64,000 bases of DNA from Darksidea phi (Eukaryota > Ascomycota > Dothideomycetes > Pleosporales > Lentitheciaceae). Shown in pieces: positions 22,935 through 35,004 of this stretch; position 1 is the stretch's first letter, and each line of letters opens with the position of its first letter. The notes below the pieces were generated by a model that had not been told where the DNA came from, did no database searches, and was given only the letters and a program-made list of their open reading frames with translations. The position numbers and the translations under genes are program-made. The stretch is taken from NCBI GenBank assembly GCA_030770425.1, contig JASJFT010000063.1, positions 1 to 64,000 on the forward strand, written 5' to 3'.

Positions 22935-25071
22935 GGTTTCTTCGGCGTTTTGTGGTTGAGCAGAATATGTGTATCGCCAAAGCTTCAGAAGAGCATGTTG
23001 GTATTGACATTGATATGGGCTCCATCAAACAGGGTTTGAAAAAGTAAAAATGGGTTTCATTGGACAGCAGGGCTGAAGAGTAAAACAAAGGAACCATATG
23101 GAAACATCACAGCAAATCACAGGTCTAACCCAGGGCCAGACTACGCAGCGTCAAGGTGGATGACTGTTGGTGAAGACGCGAAGGATGCGAGAGGGGATAG
23201 AAGCTGCGCTCAAAGGGAGAACACCGCATATGGCAAGGACAAAAACGGGCCGTACAGATCTGGTATGAGAAGGCATTCTAGTGATCTTAGGGCGTCAACG
23301 GGCGGTTTCTTAAATGACACAAAACATGCCTCTCCTTCACTCCAACCCGTTCTTAAAACAGTGCCATTCCGCCCGCCTTGGGCTTCATTTGACTCTCTCG
23401 CACCCACACGCACTTGCTAAAACGTCTCTGAACTGTTTTTAAGTCCATATATTTAATGACATCCAAAATTAAATATTCAGTTGTCTGGGGCATCTTCGTC
23501 GACAGAGTGATGCGAACCCGTCCCTAAGATGGAGTGTGTAGGTTGACTCGGCAGCGAAGACCTGTACACCTATATGCACATATTTTTTTCTGCCATGCTT
23601 GTGATACGAAAAGGACTGAGAAGGGCTGTGGGATACTACGAATGATTGCTAGTGCGAGGGACATGGAAAACAGTAGCTAAAGGCCTGGCTATAAGGGCGC
23701 TAGCGCACAGACAGTAAACAGTCTCCCATATCGCTACTTCCTCTAACACCTTTCCACGATGAGCTCTGTTTGGGGCTTGGATATCTGCCACGCTAAGCTG
23801 ATGACTAAGGGAGTTATGGCTCGCATGTGGCACCGTCACACACCCCGCTGAAAACATTCATTGTTCTAATAACGACCATAGTCGCCTGTTTTTTATGTTT
23901 TCTCAACTATGCCCCTTGATAAAATCAAGCCTCACAATATCATGGCCGGAGCGGGCCGATCGCCCTCCTTGCTAGACAGGTGCCGATGCAAATAACTTCA
24001 TAAGCAACCAGGGCTGGCGATCTAGCCCCAGTCACATTTGCTGTTGATCTGCAACGTTTGAAGTTCGGTACTAGAATGTACATTTGGCGGTGCTTTCATA
24101 GATACTTCGCAGCTCCGTCGGCATCAACTCAGAGTGTCATCGCTCGCAGCCTCCGCCTTTAATGAGGCACGTTCATATTTTTTAGAGCCACGGAAGCCTC
24201 CACAGGGAGTTGATAAAGATCCTGAGGTTATCTCTAGCTAGTCAGATACCCGATGTTACAACTCAGGGCGCTTAGCGGAGTCAGACTAAGGCTGTTAACG
24301 GCCAAGCATGTTGTGTTGATATACACCTTTGCGACTGTTGGTTAACCGATCGGAGAGTTATCTTAGGGTGTGGGATGCAATACAACTAATTGAGATGTCC
24401 ATCCCTTATGTGCAAATGATAAGTGAGCACATAACGCCGGTGGAAGGTTAGTAAGTCTACTTTGGGTATTTGCAGGAGTGCTATGTACAATTTCTTTGAG
24501 ATCTGTTGCGATATTCGCAAGTCTTATAAAAGCCCATTATATGCGCATTTCGGTGTAATTAGCGTATAATTGGGCACTCCTGAACACAATTGTGAATGAT
24601 TGGCAGGGTAAAGTAGGCAACACCGCGGATACTAAGCTATTTGAGTTACGAGAGGTGGACAGCGTAATCCGTGATTGGTTGTCAGGTTAGAGTATGCAAA
24701 TATAGAACTATTGCAACGTTGGTTGCGTTGGACCGCTATTAGGACTGGTTATTACGGTCGACGGTTGGTTTTCCAGACACCATTTGACCGCGCTGGGGCA
24801 CGTGAAATCTGAGGTAGAGAGTGTCAGTAGATGAGAGTTAGGACTTTCATAGTCCATGCCACTTTATTTAGTAGACCGATACGGTGCTTCAGCTTTGTCT
24901 TTATAGTGATCGACGTAAGTACGCAGGTATTCTGAGCAAGAGACTTGTAGTGTCAATGTTGAGCCAGTTTGAATGTACGGTAAGTGACATTATCCGGGAT
25001 ATCTAAACGAGTATGCGCCGTCCGACCTAACGCCTCGCTCAATAACTATTCGCTCCCCGCTATATCCTTGT
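22935..25071. other. intergenic, nothing identified
   Basis: 2.1 kb with no supported gene apart from the possible frame-shifted tail of the 7TM gene up to 23047. From about 23.9 kb to 25.0 kb there are few open frames. It may be decayed repeat DNA, but no repeat structure is visible by eye. Confidence 0.4.
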
Positions 25072-25796
25072 TCAACCAAAAGTCAACCCAGCCCTCTTCA
25101 TAACACTTTCAAACTCTTCCAGTCCCACTCCGCCAACATCCCTCGCTTTTCCCTTCCCCTTCACACCTCCATTCGCTTCGCGGATCATATCTCTCAACAC
25201 ATCATCCGGGACATCTTCTTTTAGCTCGTTTGCCACTCGTCTCAGATGCGCTAATGTTATCGGCCCAGGGCCACCGTGTGTGAAGAGCGTGAAGGCAGCC
25301 TTTACTTCTTCTATGTTGCTCTCCTGTTGATATTGATCATCATACTCGTCGTCCTCGTCTTCATCGGCGGCGGAGTCGCTTTTAGTGTGGATTGCGATGG
25401 CAGCGTAAGAGAGGAAGGGGACGAATTCTACAAAGCCGGTATTGAGGGGGTCGATGGTTGAGAGAATTGAAGGGAGTTCCGATCTATCGGGGCCAAGGTT
25501 CAAAGATCTGTGGCATTTTGTTAGCATATGCCATTACTATGCGCCATGCGCTTTGCCTAGCGGCAGCATACGGACAAAAGGCATGTCGTACATCAAACAC
25601 CGCCGCACATCATCCCTCCTTAGCACCCCCTCTTTAGAATCCTCATGTTCTGGATGATGCATAGCAAACAGGCCAAACGCTTCTCTAATCTCCGCTTCTT
25701 GGTCCGCCGTTATACCATTTTCTTTGGCGAGCTTGGAGGGGCGCTTTGCGACGAGGGATGTTCGCGTGGATGGTGCACGGCGCTTTGGCGGCTTTC
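25072..25796 (-). CDS. EF-hand-like (calmodulin/centrin-type) protein, start not found
   Basis: Coding exons are 25796..25592 (5' limit uncertain) and 25507..25072, with an 84-bp intron (GTACGA...CAG) in phase 2. The product has at least 212 residues. A basic N-terminal stretch (PPKRRAPSTRTS) is followed by a first EF-like unit (EIREAFGLFA...), a second (DPLNTGFVEFVPFLSYAAIA), an acidic linker rich in Asp and Glu, and a third unit (VKAAFTLFTHG) ending at KRAGLTFG. Loops are degenerate, so Ca2+ binding is doubtful. Homologues would be expected to start at the PPKRR block, but that codon reads AAG. The only nearby upstream ATG (25847) followed by GTGAGT does not splice into this frame. The family assignment is moderate. 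Confidence 0.65.
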
Positions 25797-25847
25797 CTTC
25801 AAATAAGTCATTGTTTGCTTGTATGTATTAGGGCAGCAACTCACCAT

Positions 25848-26648
25848 GGTGTGTGCCTGGGTGGGGCGCAACCCACAAGGTTCCTTAGAGGAAGTTTTTT
25901 GGTGTAGTGAATCAATGACGCGGGCCTTGGTCGGTTATGCCAAGGACTTTAGCTTGTCCAATGGGGTACTAGCCGGCCACGCTTCTCCCACCTTCAAATT
26001 TGCGCGTCGGTCTGACCCAACCTCCTCGTTCACACTTTCGAGGTATTTAACCTCTCCCTTCACCGCCGGCATTTCGTTTCGTTCGTTACTTCTACTCTTT
26101 GCTACCTTTGCGGTCACATACCGCGAACCCTCTTGTCTAATCTTTACCCACATGCCGATCGAATACCTGCACCAGTCCCGCAACGATACTCCTTTCTGCG
26201 GCCTTTTCTATGATCTCTACTCCACTCTTGTTCTTAGATTACCCTCTTTTGGGACGCAAGTCCTGTTGCTTCTGGCTTAACCGCCGAAGCTGTTGGGGCA
26301 TTGTCCTCTGTTCCGAGCTATCCCCTCGGCTATTGGGTTGAGTTGTCATCTACCGGTCTGGCCCCCGAGTGAGATGGACAGTCCCCTGTTAAGTCGAGCC
26401 ATTGTGCTCGCGGTTTTCTGGTATATCCACAAGTCAGTCTGGTGGCTGTATAGACACAGACATTGAAGTGGAAAAAACCAAATCTGGGCCATCGTGCCTG
26501 AACCTGTCGGGTCATTGTGCCCATTCTCTCGGAGTGTCACCACGACTGCGAGCCCCAGAGGGGAACCCAGGTGGAAGGACCCGTGAATACCAGGAGACGT
26601 CCTGTCGATCCTACCCGTCGGAAGAAAGACGCGGTGAAACTCGAGCAT
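25848..26648. other. intergenic, pyrimidine-rich leader-like stretch
   Basis: 26030-26150 is CT-rich with a TATTTAA element upstream, resembling a fungal promoter and leader. The following ATG (26152) opens only 42 codons. I cannot support a gene. Confidence 0.35.
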
Positions 26649-26777
26649 GATGCTCACAAAACCGTTGAGCCGGATGCTCACACAACCATTGAGCCAGATG
26701 CTCAAACAACCATTGAGCCGGATGCTCACGAAACCATTGGGCCGGATGCTCATAAAGCCATAGAGCAGGATGCTCAC
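26649..26777. repeat. 24-bp minisatellite
   Basis: Five imperfect tandem copies of a 24-bp unit begin GATGCTCAC and continue with an ACAACCATTGAGCC-like half, followed by a partial sixth copy. Because 24 is a multiple of three, frames on both strands stay open across it (for example a PDAHTTIE-type octapeptide repeat on +). The apparent open frames (26517..27005 + and several on -) are therefore weak evidence for a gene. Confidence 0.8.
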
Positions 26778-29166
26778 TTAAAGTGCCTACTGGAGAAGGC
26801 GGTACCAATGTCATTGAATGACGACACCACAGAGACCTCTCAAGCCACCCTTAGCGTCCCAAAGAAAAAGCGGAACCAGCAAAGCCGGGAATTGACCAGG
26901 CAGGAACCGCCGGACGCTAAGCATAAGCCTTCGGGTTGGCAAATGAAGACAGTCGATGTCGTGCGGCAAGCTGTATTTGCGAGTTGGAGAATATCCGATC
27001 GCTGAAATCAAAGCTTGGATTCAACGAAACAGCTTCCACGAATGGTGAACGGCAAGCGGCACTCTGCAACGACCGACGAGTCTTCCATTACTCTCCTGCG
27101 AGCAAATGCGGAGACAGAAAGGAATGACGATGGTATACTTCGCAGGGTGTAAAGCAAGGGAGAGAAGCACATCAATGCGAGACCCAAGCGATCGCAGGCT
27201 CGTTGATCAAGATCGAGCATGGCACTCGACTCCCAGTATGCCCGGTAAGGGTCAGCACTTTTGGCTAGAATGGTTGAACCAAACCCAATCGTGGACCTCT
27301 GGAGTAGGGGGTAGCCCCCGATACCGTGTGCGGAGTTTCGAGAGGCTGGACCTCTTCGCTCGCGCGAAGAGCTTCTGGCATTCGCGAAACCCAATCACGG
27401 TGGAAGAAGCCAACAGACATTGAGCTGCTTAAGCGGTTCTGACAGGCCGCAAGGTCCATGGCATATTTTACTTCGAGGCACCTACGAACGATCCAGTGAG
27501 AAATTTGGCATCGATCGAGCCGAACTCTCAGCTCTTGTTGCCTCACTTTTCCTGAGTTCTATACCTGAGCATGACGCTACACACTGAGTTGGCGGCCGAA
27601 AAGAAGTCTGAACAGGCTCACCTGCCGACTTCGCAGAAGCTGCTGACTAGCAGTTCGCGACTGATGTAAGTCTCGCCCTGTATCGTCATCGACAAAGTTA
27701 CTCGCAACCGCAACGGTGCAAGAGCGTCATGGCGTGGGTTTGACTCGGACGATTCGCGAAGAGCTCTCAGCTTGTGTTTGCGAGCACAAGATGCAGTAAT
27801 GTGTCTGTGATGCAATGAACACTTCACAGCTCTGGCTCGACGATCAAACTTCCCGGCTGGGACAGGTTCACCCGGTCGTTTAGCTGAACATTGTCCAGCG
27901 GAGGGCTTATGACAAACGGATTTGCTTGGACTGCTGTTCAAGCCGAGATGTCATTCCCTTTCTAGAGGTCTCATCGACGGTTTACTACTGAAGATGGGGT
28001 CTCATCTTCATAGATCGACTGAGTTAGTCGAGAGATGAGGAACTGCGCTTCATCCATCGCCTTTCGCGGCTTGTCTTCTGGAAAGCTGGCGAGTTGCCTG
28101 GAACAGGTTCGACGTCCCTGTGCGCATGAAACGTGCATTACCCGTGCTCACTGGGTGGGTGCGTTGTAAACGTTGACTACGGTCGATAATTGTGAGCTCC
28201 GGGGGTTTTTCGTCCGTGGTGGGTTTCTGGGGGTCTCCTCATATTCCCTCCTTGGCTTATTCTCGTGCTTGCGCTGAAGTATGTCTCCGCGGCATGCTAT
28301 GGTCTTGAGCTGAATCAGATTAGCAGGATATGTGACGAGTCATTATGACTTGATACATTTTGCTTCCAATTAAGCTAGAGCTTGTCAGCACGTTATGCCC
28401 TACGTTAGACAAGTGTGGACAGGGAAGCTACATTGAACCACATCATTGCCCGCTACCTCTGGGTGATGATGCCTCTGATACTCGTTTCGTTGAGCTACTA
28501 GTTGGCTCGGGGGAGAGTATTGGAGTGAACATATCCTTCTCATGATGTTTGTTTTCAAGTGATGTGGTGTACCTGTAACAATGAGGATTGGTTACCTTCT
28601 CATACGTTAATGTCCAGGTTGGTATTCAGTACTTTACACGTTGTTTTGGAAGTCATGCCCAGCATCTTCAGCAGGTGCCGGTTGGTCCGAACAACTTGCA
28701 CTGTATAAATTTTACTTCCTGAGAGCGACTTCAGCTTAAGTAGCTCTCGCTCGATTAATAACACTTTCCGAATAAAGAGCTTTCTGTCTTAGGCTTAATT
28801 TCATAAAATATCATTATGACTTACAAATTTCGCTACATGTTCACAACGAGCCCATGAGGGGCCGGATAATCGTCAAGAACACCGGATGTCGACCTGCCAA
28901 ACCTGCCACTTCCCCTTCGCGTTAGCTTCGCGCAACGACAGCTAGTAAGATTCTCGGCTGACAAGCCCGTAAAAGGAACAACAACTTCACTTCAAGCCCC
29001 ATAAAACGATATTAATACTTGACGCTTCTTCTCACTTAGTATTAGGGCACTTTAATATTGCCGCTCTTCAAGGGGATCAGTCTTTTGTGGAGTCTTTAGT
29101 GACAAGGCTGAAGACTTCAAGTGCGCCACGAAAACATCCCGAACCGGTGTGACTGAAAGTGACGAA
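26778..29166. other. gene-poor stretch
   Basis: 2.4 kb with scattered short open frames and no recognisable domain. Some segments around 27.0-27.6 kb read as short coding-like pieces in changing frames. That would suit a decayed gene or element, but I cannot identify one. Confidence 0.35.
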
Positions 29167-29499
29167 ATGGCAAATCATGCAGGGTACAAGCCTCCCCCGT
29201 CAGTCAGGCATGAGATTGGGGTCATGTTTGGCTTCATTGGTAGGCAGTCTCTCCATTAGCCTTCACGCTGCAATCCACATTTCGTACTCCTCTTGTCTCG
29301 CAAGCTACTCCCAATATAGAGTCGGACGGGTCAGTGTGTACTAACAGAGGTAGGCTTTATGATCGTCTGCTCCCTTATCTACGGCATCGTTTGGCAGAAG
29401 GGTAACAAGAGAAGTCAGCAAAAGGAGGCGGAGAGGATTGAGAAGTTGCGAGCTAGTGGGCTGTTGAGACGAGAGAAGGAACGGGCTGGGGAGCTGTGA
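29167..29499 (+). CDS. small single-pass membrane protein, two exons
   Basis: Exons 29167..29239 and 29354..29499 encode 72 residues. The intron is 114 bp, with donor GTAGGC and branch CTAAC at 29341..29345; acceptor GTAG is preferred, and an AACAG acceptor is also in frame. The protein starts MANHAGYKPPPSVRHEIG. One hydrophobic helix runs about residues 20-38 (VMFGFIGFMIVCSLIYGIVW). A strongly charged basic/acidic helix follows (KEAERIEKLRASGLLRREKE). This N-out or N-in single-pass layout with a charged coiled tail is typical of small organellar membrane or complex subunits. I recognise the pattern as a conserved fungal small protein but cannot name it. Both exons are individually too short to stand out. 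Confidence 0.62.
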
Positions 29500-31833
29500 C
29501 TGAATGCTGGGTGCTCGTTGGAAACTTCTGCATCTGACCCTTCAATGCTGGGCCGTTCTGAGAAGAGGAGAGGATGGAGCTATTGAGTTGATAGTATGAC
29601 CGCTCGCACCGCCCACGTACCATCATTGTCACCATCGCCATGTTGCAATCAACATCTCCACCCAGCTCAATCTCGCTCCTATTTGTTTCTCAAACAGATC
29701 ATTGACCGTCAATATTGGCCAACTCCGGATCAACACCGCTCGAACGGAATCCTCAGTTTTGCACACGCGGCAGACGCCATTCCGTAGGGTCTGAGTCACA
29801 AGTGCACGGAAGGAAGCTCACGGCATCCATACGCAGGGCCAATTGCGGTGTTAACCGTGGATCAGCAGGGTTCCGCACGAGACATGTTCGCACGAGATTG
29901 GGTTGGTCAATCGACCGACCATACGACATACATCACAAAGTGTCTGATCAACAGATGTCTCTTGATAATTGACGTACGCAAGCTGTACGTGAAACGGCTC
30001 GCCTCATCACGGACCTGCGCGCAGTATTCCATTAGGACTGTCTCCTCGGCTGAGACCTTCTGTGACAGTCGGCTCCAGTCATCCCTCATGCACGGCACGT
30101 ATCTCGAGACCGAATGGCTAGCCTGTAGCGTCTTCCACGAGAGCCGCCTAACCTTTCAGTGCGGCAACACCAACACTAACATCAGATCCCTCGGCCCTGC
30201 GGCGATCCTTCCCCACAACAATGCCCATGCACCCACCCTAGCTCTTTCATATGTACAATACTACGGGTGCAACACTAACACCAACACTAGCTCCAACCTC
30301 ATCAAGCCTCATTCTCCCAACTTAGCCCACCATTCCGACATTCCCTCCTTACTCAGCCGCCTACGCTTACTACAACCGCTCCGACCACCTTTCCGACCCC
30401 GCTGCGAAACATGAGACAGCCGCTGATATCAGCCCCGCCCGTTACCACTGCCGCACGCAACCCCAACCCCAAACCCAAGGCACTGGACTCCCGCACTCAA
30501 CAATATCGTGAAACAGTCGTCGCGCCGTATCGATAAGCACCAGACCACCACGGTGACGATAGCCAATCCAACCCAACCCAACCTCTGCTAATGGCACAGC
30601 TCATCCTCACTTACTAGTAGACGTGCTGAAACACACCATCACTCCACCCAAAACCGTCTTCCCACCGATAACCCTACAAAGATCCGATCTCACCCACCAT
30701 GCATGCGGTCAGACATACAGTACACGCAAGCGACGATCCTACGTGGGTGCGTGGCGTCCGTACACTTTACTTTTTATAGCCAGTTTATTCTTTTTACTGG
30801 AGTGCATGATGTCAGACCCTTCTGAGAAGTACGGGGAAGACAGGCCGGTAGTGCGTGCGGCGTAGATCGGTGCTAGTGTAGAGGGGATAAATATATTGCT
30901 AAACGAAACACTGGGTTCGTCTGAGATGGATGTGGTGAGTGGACTGAGTGTCCGCGCTTAGGCGGACGAGGGAGTTTGCGGTCCCCGTATGTAAGTGGAG
31001 AGGTCTTCGGTCTAAGAGGGGTATGTCACGAGGGCCTAGCTGGTTGTACGGGCATGCCTACCGGTAGGAGCTGAAGCGATGATATCGTCGTGATCGACGC
31101 AGGGTGGACGGAAGACGAGCGCCACGAGGTGTATCAATGGCCAGAAGAAGCTGAGAGAGATGTGCCGTGCTGCGCCGCGAAAAAGCAAGTGTGAAAGTAC
31201 CCAGCGATCAACGATCTACAAGAGAACGATAGGACGGCCGAAAGCAAAGAGGACAGCACAATGAATCATTCGAAGAAGCGGTCTGAACACATCGTCCCAC
31301 TAAGGGAAACGACAAAATTTGACAAATTGGGGTATTATAGTAGATAATTGCACACTTTCGTGCCCGCCCGCCTGCCTTCCGGCCCGGACCAATGGCCTTG
31401 CAGAGCCAGTTTGAACGCCAAAAGTATGCCAAATATGCCACGCTGAAAAGACAGTTCAAAAATAAAAAGCAACCCGCTCGAGAAATATGCAAGTCTATAA
31501 GATGTTATGCTCAACCGAGCTAAACAGAAAACACGTGAAACCGAAGCCGGGATCGGAGGAAGAGTCGTGAGCATGTGCAGCGCTATAGATACAATAGAAG
31601 GCGGTGGTCGCAAGTCCGGTGTGGGTTCCGAGAGAGGCGCTTCGCAATTGTTGAGGTGGAGATGACTGCAGGAGGCTTGGGGCTGGAACCGGACTTTCGT
31701 GGCTCAGCCTTGCAAGCGCCAAACATAACCTGTCTCTCTTCACGGAACCCGAGGCGCAAGAAGGCTACCGTCGAACTGCGCAAGGCCTGCGAAGAGACAA
31801 GCAGTGCTAGACCGCGAGCCCAGGGATGTGCGA
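29500..31833. other. gene-poor stretch
   Basis: 2.3 kb without a supported gene. A CAACACTAACACC-like imperfect repeat occurs near 30160-30300, and a perfect 12-bp palindrome CCTACCGGTAGG lies at 31057..31068. Open frames lack ATG starts or family resemblance. Confidence 0.4.
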
Positions 31834-32783
31834 CTAAATTAGGATGCGATGCCTGTCGACGTTAGTCAGCTGACGTTCTGTTTCATCTATGTGCGCAGTG
31901 CAACCAGCTAGCTGGCTACGGCCAAACTCACCGCCTGAAGACTGTTTCAAGGCTAACGGCGCTCAATTCTGAATCCTCTGGAAGCTCGTCGATGAGGGGC
32001 ACAAGGCCGCAAAACTTCTCTGCATTCCTGTAGGCGAGAACGGCGGGTACGCCGGCAACCTCCATCTCGGCCTCTTCGTAGTGCAGCTTGACGAAGCGTG
32101 TCGTGTCATTCTTTTGGGCGACGTCGCGCATGCAGGCTTCGACCATGTTGGAAATATCAGACTGCGGAGCGTTAGTGGCTGCATGTGGCAGTGGTGACTC
32201 TCGACACTCGACATACCATATCGTCGTAGATGAAGACCACGACGGTGACGTCCCGCGCCACCTTCTCAATGGCTTCGAGGTAGCCCTCGCCGTCGACGTT
32301 GGGCATATTGCCGTATATCCGCCTGCTGGGGCTCGTCGTCCGCGAGCGTATCCGCTGGCCGGCGTTCTGGAGCTCTTTCAACCGCGCCTCGCGCCATCGC
32401 CGCATGAAGGTGTCCTCGCTGTCGTCGTCTGATGAAGGCTTCTCGTCATGGTAGGCGCTCACGCTATATGATTCGGGCGACGAGTTCTTCTTCCATGTGA
32501 AACGGCGGGCCTGCTTCTTCGCCTTCTCAAAGGCATGTGCATCGGCAATGACGCCCTTGGGGCCGGTGTTGGCCTCGGACCGGATCGAGGGCAGGTAGTA
32601 GTTGGACCGCATGTCTTGGGGCAGGTCGAGCTCGTCGGCGGTGTCGTCTTTCTCGTTGTAGTGCTTGGGCTCCGTCTCGGGCTCGGAGCGGTCGCTGTCG
32701 TCGTGTCTGTCTTCCGGGTGTCTAGCGTCGCGGTCCTTGTCTCGAAGCAGCTCGTTGAACTCGTCGTGGGCAGCAGAAGTCAT
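31834..32783 (-). CDS. phnA: phosducin-like protein (PhnA/BDM-1 type)
   Basis: Phosducin-like proteins act with the CCT chaperonin to fold G beta and assemble the G beta-gamma dimer; in Aspergillus PhnA is needed for SfaD-GpgA function. There are three exons: 32783..32217, 32161..31932 and 31852..31834. The last exon is 19 nt and supplies RHRILI before the stop. Introns are 55 and 79 bp, and the product has 271 residues. The N-terminal half is charged and disordered. A thioredoxin-like C-terminal domain starts at about residue 165 (VDGEGYLEAIEKVARDVTVV) and runs through RFVKLHYEEAEME and GVPAVLAYRNAE to LETVFRR. The G beta gene lies 2.2 kb away on the same strand. Confidence 0.9.
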
Positions 32784-35004
32784 GTTCAGAAGAGGGCAAC
32801 CTCGGTCGGGAGGGCGTCCGGTATTTGTACGGGGTCACCAGGCGGTGGGCTTTGGCTGGGGAAGGAACAAGGCGTGGGTTGGGAGGGCCAGGATGACGGT
32901 GACGGCTTGGCGGCGTTGGCAGGGGTGATTGCTATTCTGTGCGCGGCCGGCGGTTTCAGGGCTGCGATTGGACGCCGGGAGGGGGGGGGGGAGATGGGTC
33001 GATCAAAGGGGAACAGTCATTCAGGCCATGGGGGAGTCTTTTGTTTGGGCGTGCAGCAGAGCATGCAGGGGATGCCCTCGTCGCGTTGGCGTGTTTAGGG
33101 CTGAGCTGCCCACGCGACACTGCTCTGGTCTTCCGAGATTGGCGAGCAGACACGCTATCCTCTCTCCTGAAACAGTCCTCGTCAGCGCAAACAATAGAGC
33201 CACAAATTGTGCCTGTTTATGCCTGGCGCTCCAATGGCACCGTCGCTCCGAAACCGCCTGTGTTACGCCTCCGCGTCCATGACCATGACCATGACCGTGC
33301 CCTTCCCAAACCGGCACCACCCTCATGCGTCGCATCACAGCAGCCTCGTTCCACGTCGGAGTGCCGTCCTGGGGCTCCAAGTTCATGCACCTGCTCCCCC
33401 TCTTCGGACACGATCCGCCCGATCGAGTACGGGCGAAAAGGGGGGGCGTCGACTTCTGCCACGGCACAGGAGAAGCTTCGAAGCTGCCTCTGTGTGGCCC
33501 CTGCGTTATCCTCAGGCGAATGCTTCTGGAACCTTTCTGGAAGCACTCCTGCATGCGGCTCGCGGCGGCGTCATAAAAATAGGAAGCTCGGACATGGCAA
33601 AGGGTTGGGGGCTCTTCGATGCCACGTGCATGCATTCACCCTCGGGTCTGACGTCGGAGCCGTATCGCCAGCGGTGTGGTCGTGTACCTCCAATATTATC
33701 CCCACTAATGCGGTTGTGATCCTGTTCTTTTTGGCACCGAACACGGGCCGTTGTTGTGCTCGCCGACGGCGCTTGGGGAAAGGCGCAGAAGGAGTGCGTA
33801 GGCGGCTCTCGGTTTGCGAAATGCTCCCTCGTGTGCCAATCGCCAATCGCTCCGCGAGTGTTGAGAGGCCCGCCGCTGAATCACCACGATCCATTCACAC
33901 TCTAGCAGCCGTTGGCGTTAGCCTGAATCTACCGCGCTGCCAATCCAGCATACCGGTACCTCTGCAGATGAGACAGTCGAGCCCTGGACTACCTGTCCTA
34001 GAAATTGCTAAATGCAACCCCCCGGAGTTGGCACTGAGCGAGGCTCGCCTAAACACATCCAACGGTCCACGTGTAGAAACGTCAGACGAATCGTCCGCTC
34101 GGCGCCCCTTCTTCCTGGGCGCTTCCAACAGGCCATCCTCATCCAACGGACACGCAGATCCGTAGTCACACAGAGGTAATTAAAACCCTTCACATGACCT
34201 GAACAGTTATACACGGGGATGACCCTGTCTGTCCGTGTAGCCACGCCGTTTCTTTGCCAACGTGTATTATTAACTCTCTTGCACACTCACACGGTAAGGG
34301 GAAGACCACCATGTACCCATCGAAGCCTCGAGAAAGCAAAGGTAAAAAGGTGTGACGGGGACTAGTTCTCACTGCCTTAGATATCTGCGCCTCAACAACC
34401 CAAAAATCATACAGGGAAAGCCGCACCCGCTCCCATCATCAAACTCGCTACCCTCCAAAACCACCCCGCCAAACCCGCATGCATCTCGTGCACCTCCCAT
34501 AAATCCGAAAACATACAGTAGACCCGTCTTGTCCGCCTCTTCTTCCTCTTCGAAAGCAAGACAGTGGTGCTTTTGAAGCCAGACACAAAACATATGGGAA
34601 AGGGTGGATACGATGACACGGTCCGGGGAGGGTTAACAGCAGTAGCGCAGGCACACTCGTGTACGCGGAAACAGCCGGCCCAGAATGGAGACAAACCGAG
34701 GAAAGCTCGCTTTGCTTTGGAAGGAAAAGAAAAGAAGTGGTATGAGGAAGAGATGGTAACAAAAAAACATTCCGAGCGCCTCGGGTCCACCGGCTGACAC
34801 CATGGCCGTGTCGTTTTTCCAAGAAGATGATAAGTATTATGTCGCAGTGAGCCCGCGGCGCTCAGATACGCCGAGGGCCATGAGCACTGAGAGGGTATGG
34901 GGTTGTCGTAGTCGGACCAAAGATTAAAGGAACTTCGCATGCGCCGTTGATCGTTCAGACTTGCATCATCACACGCTATCGCATTTTACAGAGGACAGTG
35001 TCAA
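32784..35004. other. intergenic between phosducin and G beta genes
   Basis: 2.2 kb holding the upstream region of the phosducin-like gene and the 3' flank of G beta. A 408-codon plus-strand frame (32939..34165) begins with GTG, is GC-rich and resembles nothing, so I do not call it a gene. A CATGAC hexamer repeat sits near 33278-33300. Confidence 0.45.

Noticed and set aside
26517..27005. 162-codon frame with octapeptide repeats as a repeat-domain protein gene
   Set aside because: The openness is caused by a 24-bp tandem repeat, which keeps frames on both strands open; no conserved flank is recognisable.
29848..30414. 188-codon plus-strand frame
   Set aside because: CA/CT-rich repetitive composition, a non-ATG start region and no family resemblance.
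32939..34165. 408-codon plus-strand open frame between the phosducin-like and G beta genes
   Set aside because: It starts with GTG, has no ATG-led family resemblance, is low-complexity GC-rich, and overlaps long frames on the other strand; it is most likely chance.
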